A stretch of 59,698 bases of DNA, taken from CAYXDO01 sp964463485. Its GTDB lineage: Bacteria > Myxococcota > Kuafuiibacteriia > Kuafuiibacteriales > Kuafuiibacteriaceae. The stretch spans positions 1 through 59,698 of the forward strand of contig CAYXDO010000061.1 of NCBI GenBank assembly GCA_964463485.1, written 5' to 3'. Made by a program: the position numbers and the translations under genes. Under the pieces are notes generated by a model. That model was not told the DNA's origin. It saw only the letters and a program-made list of their open reading frames with translations, and ran no database searches. This document shows, piece by piece, positions 17,819-25,594 of this stretch (positions are counted from its first letter, which is position 1; each line of letters starts with the position of its first letter).

Positions 17819-18825
17819 TGTGCGCGAACCTCGGTTCGGAAGCGTTCGAGCAGTCGCTCACGCTCTTCCTTCTTGGAGAAGCGATCCAGGTCGATGTCGA
17901 GGAGCTTCACGTCGGCGAGCTTCGGCCCTCCTCGAGCCGCGGTGGCCGTTCGGTTGGAGAGGAATTGGTACATCTTGACCTCGCCGGCCCAACTCTGCAC
18001 GCGCGCCTCGAGGGCCCAGTTGGCGAACCTGCGAGCTTCCTCCGGGTGACGCGCGCCTCGGAGCAGACTCATGCAACCGATCTCGTAACCCGTCCCTTCC
18101 GGCGGAATCACCGGGACGATCGGGAAGCCAGAGTCTCGCTCCGCGTAGGCGTCGGCGACGAAGACGATCCCCACGCCGGCCTCGCCGCGCGCCGCTGCCC
18201 GCACCGGTGCGGCGCCGGACTTGGTGTATTGCGTGATGTTCCGATCGAGCTTCTTCAGGTAGTCGAACGCCGCGTCTTCTCCGAACAAGGTGACGAAGGT
18301 GACGAGCGCGGTGTAGGCGGTGCCCGAGGATGCTGGGTTGGCCATCTGGATTTCGCCTCGGAAGCGCGGGTCGAGCAGGTCGGTCCACGATCCTGGAGGC
18401 GCGATGTTCTTTTTGGCCAGCCACTCGGAGTTATAACCGAAACCCAAGATCCCCATATAGATGCCGGTCGTTCGGTACTCACCCGACTTCGCCGGATCGA
18501 TGGCCCACGGGCGGAGCTCCCGCTCGAGCTCGGGGTGGAAGGGCTCGCTGATCTTGGCGGTGGCGCCCTGAATGTGAGAGTCGCCGGTTCCGCCCCACCA
18601 GACGTCCCCTTTTGGGTTCTTTCGTTCAGCCCAAATCTGCGCGAACATCTCCCCGGTGCTCTTTCGGAGCATCGAAACCTCGACTCCGGTCTCGCGCTCG
18701 AACTCACCCTTCATCTTCTCGCACCACTCGACCGGAGTGCTGCAGTAAAAGTTGAGCCGGCGAGGTTTCTCCCGCGGGTGGCACGAGACGAGGACGAGGA
18801 ACGTCGCGAGCGCTCGTACTTTCAA
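17815..18825 (-). CDS. ABC substrate-binding lipoprotein, AfuA/FbpA-like
   Basis: 336 residues. The start is a TTG at 18825 that overlaps the TGA of the HAD gene; it gives MKVRALATFLVLVSC, a signal peptide with lipobox LVSC. The family phrases KSTGEMFAQIWAE and GDVWWGGTGD are typical of COG1840 binding proteins. The adjacent-tyrosine pair that binds ferric iron in FbpA is absent; the matching segment reads VFVADAYAERD. The ligand is therefore more likely a phosphorylated or other organic anion, as for AfuA-type sugar-phosphate or phosphonate binders. That is inference. The neighbouring HAD phosphatase gene fits such a ligand. Confidence 0.88.
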   Translation of the reverse strand: MKVRALATFLVLVSCHPREKPRRLNFYCSTPVEWCEKMKGEFERETGVEVSMLRKSTGEMFAQIWAERKNPKGDVWWGGTGDSHIQGATAKISEPFHPELERELRPWAIDPAKSGEYRTTGIYMGILGFGYNSEWLAKKNIAPPGSWTDLLDPRFRGEIQMANPASSGTAYTALVTFVTLFGEDAAFDYLKKLDRNITQYTKSGAAPVRAAARGEAGVGIVFVADAYAERDSGFPIVPVIPPEGTGYEIGCMSLLRGARHPEEARRFANWALEARVQSWAGEVKMYQFLSNRTATAARGGPKLADVKLLDIDLDRFSKKEERERLLERFRTEVRAQ

Positions 18826-19967
18826 CTCATTCTCTCGAGATCGAGCAGCGAGCGGACGGTGACGATTCGAGTGTCGTCCGACGGGTCGGCGACAGGCTCG
18901 CGGACGATCACTGCTCCGCGAGCGACTCCTGCGGCCAGAAAGGGGAGGACGTCGTTGCTGACGCTGTCCCCGACCGCGAGGGTGCGGGTGAGGTCCAGGT
19001 CGGGCGCGCGGACCCTGAAGCGTTCGAGCGTGCGGGCACAAAATCCAGGCTCGGGCTTGCCGACGGGGTCGCCGATGGTGACGTCTTCCACCGTGATGCC
19101 GATAGTCATGAGCGCGGGCTCCATACGAGCCCATTTTCTGAGTCGCGCGTCCGCGGGGTCGTAGACGAAGGTGCCCTCAGAGAGGTGAAGGAAGCCGTCG
19201 CTGTTGGTTGCGAGGTGGACCTTGGCGCCCCGCGCTTGGAGCGTGCTGATCAGCGCGGACGCGTCCGCGTACACTCGGGACGCGCTGGCGAGCGCCTCCC
19301 AATATGCGTCGACGACCGCTCGCACGACCAGCGCCTCGACGGGGAGCGCATGGTCCTCGAGGGCGATGGCGAGCAGAGTCTCGCGCGAGAAGACCTTGGG
19401 GCGATGGCCTGCGGCGACGAGTCCGCGCTGCCAGTGGGTAATCCGCGCGAGAAACTCAGGGTACCCTTCAGCGATGGTGCCGGCGGGTGCACGGAGCTGT
19501 CGGCGGAGGATCTCGTAGCCGGCCACGACGGCCCTTCGAAGAGACTCACCTCGGGTCGATCCATAACGGTCGGAGAGGCTTGCGCCGAGGGCGTGCTCGG
19601 CGACGGGGCGGCTGCGATCCATGTCGAGCACGACATCGTCGACGTCCAGGACATAAAAAGCGGGGAGTGTGGCTTCCGGCGGAGCTCTCCAGCGCCGGAG
19701 GCTCTGGGGCCAGGCGCCTCGGGCGCCGCTCCGTCCAATTTGGGCCGCGAGCGCCCCCAGCGACTCGGCGGCCCAAGAGGGCAGAGTCTCGCCTTCGAGC
19801 AAAGTCACCCGCGGGGGCTCGATGCCGGCAAAGACGACCTCGAGCGAGTGACGAGTGTGCTGGGTACGGACCTCCGCCGAGTAGATGGCTCCAGCCCGGT
19901 CGCCGTCGGTTCGGAGGCGCTCGAGCCGAATTCGAGCTCCGGATTTGGGCGAAGCTGGCTGAGCCAT
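18822..19967 (-). CDS. HAD-superfamily hydrolase with N-terminal extension
   Basis: 381 residues. The HAD motifs are clear: motif I LDVDDVVLDMD near 127-137 with the nucleophile Asp and acid/base Asp two residues later, motif II LATNSDG, motif III Lys in GKPEPGF and motif IV VGDSVSNDV. A helical cap lies between motifs I and II. About 120 residues precede motif I, including a beta-rich piece not common in small HAD phosphatases. The gene starts three bases after the NAD kinase stop and its own stop overlaps the TTG of the binding protein, so it is in the transporter operon. It probably dephosphorylates a small metabolite; substrate unknown. Confidence 0.85.
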   Translation of the reverse strand: MAQPASPKSGARIRLERLRTDGDRAGAIYSAEVRTQHTRHSLEVVFAGIEPPRVTLLEGETLPSWAAESLGALAAQIGRSGARGAWPQSLRRWRAPPEATLPAFYVLDVDDVVLDMDRSRPVAEHALGASLSDRYGSTRGESLRRAVVAGYEILRRQLRAPAGTIAEGYPEFLARITHWQRGLVAAGHRPKVFSRETLLAIALEDHALPVEALVVRAVVDAYWEALASASRVYADASALISTLQARGAKVHLATNSDGFLHLSEGTFVYDPADARLRKWARMEPALMTIGITVEDVTIGDPVGKPEPGFCARTLERFRVRAPDLDLTRTLAVGDSVSNDVLPFLAAGVARGAVIVREPVADPSDDTRIVTVRSLLDLERMS

Positions 19968-19970
19968 GGG

Positions 19971-20738
19971 TTATGGAATGAATTGCTCGCGCAGGATTCG
20001 CTCTTCCAACCCATGCTCCTCGTCGAACAGGAGCTTGAGTGCGACATCCTCGGCTTCCGTACACTCGACCTGAATCACCTCCCGGACCTCGGCGTTGTCG
20101 GCCACCGCGCTCACGGGTCGCTTGTAATTTTCGAGGATTTCGAAGCGAACGGTGGACTTTCGGGGGAGGAGCGCGCCGCGCCAGCGTCGGGGTCGAAACG
20201 CGCTGATAGGCGTCAGGGCGAAGACGCCGGCGGTGAGCGGCAAAATGGGCCCGTGGGCGGAGAGGTTGTAGGCGGTGCTGCCCGCTGGCGTAGCGAGGAG
20301 CACGCCGTCGCAGACGAGCTCGTCGACTCGGACTCGGCCGTCCACGACGATGCGGATCTTGGCGGCCTGCCGGGTCTGCCGAAAGAGCGAGACCTCGTTG
20401 ATGGCGAGCGCCTCCTGCTCGGCGCCAGACTCGGACTCGGTCCGCATGCGGATGGGGTGCAGCACGGTCATCGACGCGTGCTCGAGACGCCCGAGCAAGT
20501 CGTCGGTGCGATACTCATTCATCATGAAGCCGACGGTTCCGCGGTTGATGCCGTAAATCGGGAGATCGCGGCCGAGCTTGCGATGCAAGGTCTGGAGCAT
20601 GAAGCCGTCGCCCCCGATCGCGACGATGAGCTCCGCTTCGCCGAACGGTGCGTCGCCGTACCGAGAGACGAGCTCGGCGCGGGCCTCTTGCGCGGGCTCG
20701 GAGCGGGCCGCGACGAAGGCGATCTTCGAGTACCGCAT
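19971..20738 (-). CDS. nadK: NAD kinase
   Basis: 255 residues, in the normal NadK range. The diagnostic GGDG motif is in VAIGGDGFMLQTL near 39-51, a NRGTVGFMMNE segment follows, then NEVSLFRQ, and DGVLLATPAGSTAYNLSAHGP is the conserved substrate-binding stretch. It phosphorylates NAD to NADP in the cytoplasm. Placement as the first gene ahead of a HAD phosphatase and an ABC importer is unusual for a housekeeping enzyme. The gap to the upstream kinase gene is 72 bases, so it may have its own promoter there. Confidence 0.93.
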   Translation of the reverse strand: MRYSKIAFVAARSEPAQEARAELVSRYGDAPFGEAELIVAIGGDGFMLQTLHRKLGRDLPIYGINRGTVGFMMNEYRTDDLLGRLEHASMTVLHPIRMRTESESGAEQEALAINEVSLFRQTRQAAKIRIVVDGRVRVDELVCDGVLLATPAGSTAYNLSAHGPILPLTAGVFALTPISAFRPRRWRGALLPRKSTVRFEILENYKRPVSAVADNAEVREVIQVECTEAEDVALKLLFDEEHGLEERILREQFIP

Positions 20739-20810
20739 GGTCCGCTTTCACGTCGCGCCTAACACGCGCGGCGACGGCGGGGAAGGAGCGGCCGACGGGT
20801 GGACCTGCGC

Positions 20811-22112
20811 TCAGTTCTGGGTGGGTTCCTCGTCGAACTGTGCCCCTTCGTCGACATCGGGCGCTGCGGGCGGAGGCGCGATGGAGGCACGGCGAAGCCA
20901 GTTGCGAAGGGGTTGCGCCACACCGACCTGGCCGTCGAGCACGTCGAAGACCTTCTGCGCAGACGGACGGCGGCGCGGATCGCGATCGACGGTGGCTCTC
21001 AACAGTCGAACCACGGCTTCGGGCACGTCCCGTCGTCGGCCGGGAATCGCTCGCTCGACCCACCGCGGCCAGTTGTCGATGGCCAACACGCCGAGCGGAG
21101 ATGGAGGGACGAGCGGCACCGAAGCGAGCAACTCTCCGACGACGAGCCCCATCGAGAAGACGTCGGCCGCAGCGCTGACACTGCGTTCGCCAAGGGCCTC
21201 GGGCGACATATAAGCCACCTTGCCTTTGACGACGTTGGTCATCGTGTCGAATTCGCGCGCGCGGTGGCGCACGATGCCGAAGTCGGCGAGCTTCACGACG
21301 CCCTCGAGGTCGATGAGCACGTTGTCCGGGCTGATGTCGCGATGAACGAGGTCGAGCCGTTCACCGGACGGCCCGACGACGTGGTGAACGTACTCCAACG
21401 CGGCAGCCAACTGACGCCCTACGTCGAGGCACACGGTGAGCGGGAGCCCGGTCTGGCGTGTCTTCTTCAGGAGCCTGCCGGCGCTCAGACCTTCGATCAG
21501 CTCGAACGCGATGTACGGAGTCCCGTCGATCTCTCCCGCGTCGAGCGCGCGGACGACGTTGTCGTGATCGAAGAGTCGAACGATCCGCATCTCCTCCTTG
21601 AACATCCTGCGATGCTCGGGGTCGTTGCGGAGGTGTCGCCTCAAACGCTTGAGCGCGTAGGTAATCTCGATGCCGCTCGAATCGGTTCGGCGAGCACGCC
21701 GGATCTCCGCCATGCCTCCGCCTCCGCGTTCGTCGAGCACGGTGTAGGGGCCGAATCTCTGAGCTCCGGTGGCTTCGGTCGATTCTCGGGTGGCCGGACT
21801 CGACGAGGTCGGACTCGGCGTGGGCACGATGAGCTCGAGCGTCTCGGTGGACTCCAACATCAGTGACGCGAGCGAGTCCGCACGCATACCCAAGGTGGCG
21901 TCTTCGTCGGGTGGAAAAGTGGAGATCTCTTCATCGCGTTCGATCACGACCGCCGGGGAGCTCGCGGTTCGATGTTCGTCTTCGAAGTCAGCGAGGCTCG
22001 AGATCGGTCTTGGCTGAAGGGACGCGGTTTCGTCGGCCGAGTCGGTGCGGGGGCGAGCGGGGCGCCGAGGCGATCCTCGGCGAGAGGGATCCTTCCTGGA
22101 TCCGGACGTCAC
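20811..22112 (-). CDS. serine/threonine protein kinase, soluble
   Basis: 433 residues from a GTG at 22112 that overlaps the stop of the Ig-like lipoprotein gene. An acidic and Ser/Thr-rich N-terminal region of about 118 residues precedes the kinase domain. The glycine loop is ERGGGGMAE, the ATP lysine is Lys155 in YALKRL, the catalytic loop is VHRDISPDN (Asp259) and DFG starts at Asp277; MSPEAL closes the activation segment. There is no membrane segment and the C-terminus is a proline/acidic tail. HRDISPDN is the form common in myxobacterial Pkn kinases. Substrates are unknown. Confidence 0.9.
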   Translation of the reverse strand: MTSGSRKDPSRRGSPRRPARPRTDSADETASLQPRPISSLADFEDEHRTASSPAVVIERDEEISTFPPDEDATLGMRADSLASLMLESTETLELIVPTPSPTSSSPATRESTEATGAQRFGPYTVLDERGGGGMAEIRRARRTDSSGIEITYALKRLRRHLRNDPEHRRMFKEEMRIVRLFDHDNVVRALDAGEIDGTPYIAFELIEGLSAGRLLKKTRQTGLPLTVCLDVGRQLAAALEYVHHVVGPSGERLDLVHRDISPDNVLIDLEGVVKLADFGIVRHRAREFDTMTNVVKGKVAYMSPEALGERSVSAAADVFSMGLVVGELLASVPLVPPSPLGVLAIDNWPRWVERAIPGRRRDVPEAVVRLLRATVDRDPRRRPSAQKVFDVLDGQVGVAQPLRNWLRRASIAPPPAAPDVDEGAQFDEEPTQN

Positions 22113-22930
22113 TTTTTCACTGTAAGCGACGCTTTCGCCGACTGACCACCGACGGTTGCCGTGATGTCGGCCTTTCCGGGCCCGACCGCCATGACCATGC
22201 CGTTTTCGGCGATCGTGGCGACCTTCTCGTTCGACGACTTCAGGGCTGGCTTGACGACGACGGGCGCGTTCTTGTCGTCGAGGATCTCGACCTTGACGGC
22301 CGTGCTCTCGCCGACCTTGACGGTCGCGTTCTCGAGGGACGCAGTGACCTTGCTGATCACCGGCATCTTCACGTTGATCGTCGCTTCTGCGGTGAGGGCG
22401 CCCGAGGTGATGCCGATCTTGGCCGTCCCGGGCCCCATCGCGGTGACCTTGCCGTCGACCACGCCAGCGACTTTGCCATCGCTCGTGGACCACGCGATCT
22501 TGGCGTCGGCGACTTCGCGGTCAGCGTCGTCTTTGACCGAAGCCGCGAGATCCACGGACCCGCCGATGTCGAGGTCGGCGGTCGCAGGCGTGATCTCCGC
22601 TTTTGCGGGGATGGTGACTTGAACTTGGGCGGTGCCCTTCTTCCCGTCGATCGTGACCGTCACGGTCGCGTCTCCCGACTTCACCGCGGTGACTTTGGCG
22701 GCCTCGACCTTGGCGACGCCCGGGTTCGAGCTCTCCCACTTCGACCGCGCGATCGCGTCGAGGAGCTCCTTGCCCTGCTTGTCCTTCGGGGTAGCCTTGA
22801 GCGTCACCGACTTGCCAGCCTCGTTGAGGCTCACGGTCGCGGGGTCGACCTCGATCTTTTCCACGGCCGGGGGGCATCCGCCCAAAAACGCGGCCAACAA
22901 CACTGCTTTTGTCGTTCTGCTGAGCAACAT
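22109..22930 (-). CDS. lipoprotein with three bacterial Ig-like (BIG2) domains
   Basis: 273 residues. MLLSRTTKAVLLAAFLGGC is a lipoprotein signal with lipobox LGGC. Three repeats of about 80 residues follow, each with the BIG2 pattern, for example VDPATVSLNEAGKSV, WESSNPGVAKV and KVTAVKSGDATVTV in the first. Such proteins are surface or periplasmic adhesin-like or cell-envelope factors. The four-base overlap with the following kinase gene indicates translational coupling of a surface protein and a cytoplasmic kinase. Confidence 0.88.
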   Translation of the reverse strand: MLLSRTTKAVLLAAFLGGCPPAVEKIEVDPATVSLNEAGKSVTLKATPKDKQGKELLDAIARSKWESSNPGVAKVEAAKVTAVKSGDATVTVTIDGKKGTAQVQVTIPAKAEITPATADLDIGGSVDLAASVKDDADREVADAKIAWSTSDGKVAGVVDGKVTAMGPGTAKIGITSGALTAEATINVKMPVISKVTASLENATVKVGESTAVKVEILDDKNAPVVVKPALKSSNEKVATIAENGMVMAVGPGKADITATVGGQSAKASLTVKK

Positions 22931-23209
22931 GGGCGGCTCTTACACCGAGATTGTCGGCCCGTCGAGATCCGAGAACGAAAAGAGGCGGTAATGTCAAGTC
23001 GTTCGAACACAAACGAACCTCACCCTCAGCCTAGATAACCCTAGCTGCGGCACCGAACAGACTGAAAGCTCGGCGATTTCCCGCCCATGCACGTGCTCCT
23101 CGAGCTCGGGCTCGAGCTCGGGCCGACGATTTCGACGAAAGCGATCCGCTCCGCGCAGGTGCCGAGGGTCGGGCACGTTCACGGCCCGTCGCCGGTTACA
23201 ATCGGCACC
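22931..23209. promoter_or_regulatory. divergent intergenic region between two signalling operons
   Basis: This 279-base gap separates the leftward BIG2/kinase cluster from the rightward double-kinase operon and should contain both promoters. An in-frame leftover upstream of 23210 with repeated GAGCTCGGGCTCGAGCTCGG is present but I judge it non-coding. No clear operator was found. Confidence 0.35.
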
Positions 23210-25594
23210 ATGGGTGAGCCGCACGGCTTCCGCGACGTCGAGCTCTTCGGTGAAGGCGCCACGAGCCGGGTCTACCGGGCCACCTCTTCGACCCTCGGTC
23301 GCAAGGTCGCGCTCAAGCGGCTCCATCCGCGGCTCGTCGAGAGCCCGGAAGCGCTCGCGCGCCTTCGCCGTGAGCTCGAGGCCTGCTCGCGGATCCATCA
23401 CGCCTCCGTAGTTCGCGTCTACGACGTGATCCTTTGGGAGGGCGACCCGACGGTAGTCATGGATTTCGTCGAAGGCGAGGACTTGGCGGAGCGAATTCGT
23501 CGAGAGGGTCGGCTCTCCGCGGCGGAGGTCGAGCGCATCGGACGGGCCCTCTTGGCCGCGCTGAATGCGGCCCATGCGGCCGGGATCGTTCACCGAGACG
23601 TGAAACCTCAGAACGTACGACTGGGGCTCGCCGGGGAAGTGTACCTCCTGGACTTCGGCTCCGCACGACTCGACGCAGCCTCTGAGCTCACGGCCACGGG
23701 AAGCTCCGTCGGAACGCCGGACTACATGCCGCCCGAGTCGTTCGAAGGAAACGTCTACGACCCGCGAGTCGATCTCTATGGGTGGGGCGCGACGCTCTTC
23801 GAGAGCGCCACCGGGCGTCCGCCGCACGAGGCCTCGAGCTTGGCGGAGCTCGCTTTGAAGCGGGCGCGCGACGACGTCGCACCCATCGAGTCGCTGGCTC
23901 CGGAGCTCCCGAGCGCGATCGCACACGTCATCGATCGGTCGCTCGCTCGTCGGCCCGAGGACCGGTTCGCGACCGCGGCGCTCGCGCTCTGGGCGCTCGA
24001 CCACGCCGAGATCGCGATCGCCTACGCGATCGAGCGGACTCGCCGCCCGCCTTGTCTGCACTGCGAAGCCCCGATCGCGCCCGAGAGCCGCGCGTGCGCC
24101 GCGTGCGGATCCGATCATCCCTTCGGCTTCGCGCCGGGATCGGCCTCGCTGACGCTACGGGCAGTAGCAGATCCGGTGCGCTTCGCGGACGCGCTCGAGC
24201 TTCGATTCCCCGAGCTCGTCGAAGACCGGGCCCACGTGTTCGAACGTCTGGCGGCGCTCGGCTCCGAGAGTCAGCCGATCGTCTCGTTCATCGACGCGAA
24301 CGAAGCGCGTGCGTTTGCGGCGGTGCTGGAGCGCGCCGGCGGGCGGATCGAAGTCACGCATGACGAAGGCACCTCCGGCTTTCGCTTGTACGGGCTCGGT
24401 CTGTCGGCCTTTCTCGGCGTCGTCGCGACCGTGGGGACGTGGATGGGCGCGACCGTCGGGCTCGAGCACCTCGGGTTGCTCGCGCTGCCCGTCGTGGGGA
24501 CGCTCCTCGGAGAGCGCGCGATGACCTTGTGGCGTTCGAGGTACGGCCTGCTCTCGACGGGCCGACACGTGCCGATGGTGCCGTGGATCGGCCCGAGCCT
24601 CGCGTTGGGCGCCCTCCTGGTCGGAGGTTCGGCGCTCGCGACGAGCTCTCCGGTTTGGGGCGCGATGCTGGGGTGGAGCAACTTGGCGACCGCTTCGTTG
24701 TTCGGCAGCTGGATCGCGCTGAGCTTCAGCCCGTCTCTGCTGTTGGGTGGATTTTCGAGGCGAAGGTTGAGCGCGGGAGCTTCGCCAGAGCCCACGATGT
24801 TGGTGAAGGCCTCGAGCGCGCTGTCCGTTCCGGAGTCCCTTCGCCAGAAGATCCGCGCGCCGCTTGCGTTGGCGATGGGCGCCGTCGTGGTGTCGACGGT
24901 CCCGGTCGAGCTCGCGGCGATCGAAGGCATGATCGAAGCCTCGGCGGCGGTGACCGTTGGAGGACAAACAGTCGCGACGGAGTACGGGTGGGTCGAGACC
25001 GCGGAGGCGGATCCCAACGTCATCTACGACCCGATCGGTCCCGCGCCCGCGCCCCCCGCCGAGGCGCCGGCTCCGGAGGCGGCGTGGAACCTGAACGCCG
25101 CCGATCTCGCGGCGCTCCTCGTCGTCGGGCTGTTGATGTTCGGGCCGTCGGCGTGGGTGCTCACACGCAGGCGAAGGATCAAACGGATCGGGTGGCGGAT
25201 GGCCGCAGAGGCCTCGACGAGTAAGTACATTCGGGCTCCGATCACCCGGCGACCTCGTCGAACGATGTTGAAGCTCGATCGCCTCGCGCTCGAGCCCGCG
25301 GGCGACGCGTTCGCCGCGGCCGCGAGGGTGAAGCTCCTGGAGGCCGCCAGAGAGCTTCCCAGGCACGATCAGGCCGAGGACGTCGACCGGATTCGCGGAG
25401 CCTTGGCGCAGTTGGAGCGGAGCGAGAAGCACGAGGAGGGCAGCCTGGTCGCTCGGTGCATCAAAGAGCGCGACCCTGACGTCGCTCTTCGCATGGACTT
25501 GTTGGCGCTAGAGGGTCGCTTGGAGGCCGAAGCCGCAACGGCCTGGGCCCGACGCCTCGCTTCGGACGGCCTCGCTTCGGACGAGCACGCATGA
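23210..25594 (+). CDS. serine/threonine kinase with zinc ribbon and membrane region
   Basis: 794 residues from the ATG at 23210. The kinase domain is residues 8-265: glycine loop FGEGATSRVY, Lys36, catalytic VHRDVKPQN (Asp130), DFG at 148-150. A zinc ribbon follows with Cys282, 285, 296 and 299 (CxxC-x10-CxxC). Then comes an alpha/beta segment (SFIDANEARAFAAVLERAG) and several hydrophobic stretches between about 390 and 680 that look like four or more membrane helices. A helical, charged C-terminal tail of about 130 residues ends the protein. It is coupled by ATGA overlap to a second kinase with the same order of kinase, ribbon and alpha/beta parts. Confidence 0.9.
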   Translation: MGEPHGFRDVELFGEGATSRVYRATSSTLGRKVALKRLHPRLVESPEALARLRRELEACSRIHHASVVRVYDVILWEGDPTVVMDFVEGEDLAERIRREGRLSAAEVERIGRALLAALNAAHAAGIVHRDVKPQNVRLGLAGEVYLLDFGSARLDAASELTATGSSVGTPDYMPPESFEGNVYDPRVDLYGWGATLFESATGRPPHEASSLAELALKRARDDVAPIESLAPELPSAIAHVIDRSLARRPEDRFATAALALWALDHAEIAIAYAIERTRRPPCLHCEAPIAPESRACAACGSDHPFGFAPGSASLTLRAVADPVRFADALELRFPELVEDRAHVFERLAALGSESQPIVSFIDANEARAFAAVLERAGGRIEVTHDEGTSGFRLYGLGLSAFLGVVATVGTWMGATVGLEHLGLLALPVVGTLLGERAMTLWRSRYGLLSTGRHVPMVPWIGPSLALGALLVGGSALATSSPVWGAMLGWSNLATASLFGSWIALSFSPSLLLGGFSRRRLSAGASPEPTMLVKASSALSVPESLRQKIRAPLALAMGAVVVSTVPVELAAIEGMIEASAAVTVGGQTVATEYGWVETAEADPNVIYDPIGPAPAPPAEAPAPEAAWNLNAADLAALLVVGLLMFGPSAWVLTRRRRIKRIGWRMAAEASTSKYIRAPITRRPRRTMLKLDRLALEPAGDAFAAAARVKLLEAARELPRHDQAEDVDRIRGALAQLERSEKHEEGSLVARCIKERDPDVALRMDLLALEGRLEAEAATAWARRLASDGLASDEHA

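Noticed and set aside
17815..18825. Ferric iron transporter label for the binding protein
   Set aside because: The overall family fits, but the adjacent iron-binding tyrosines are absent, so I did not call it FbpA.
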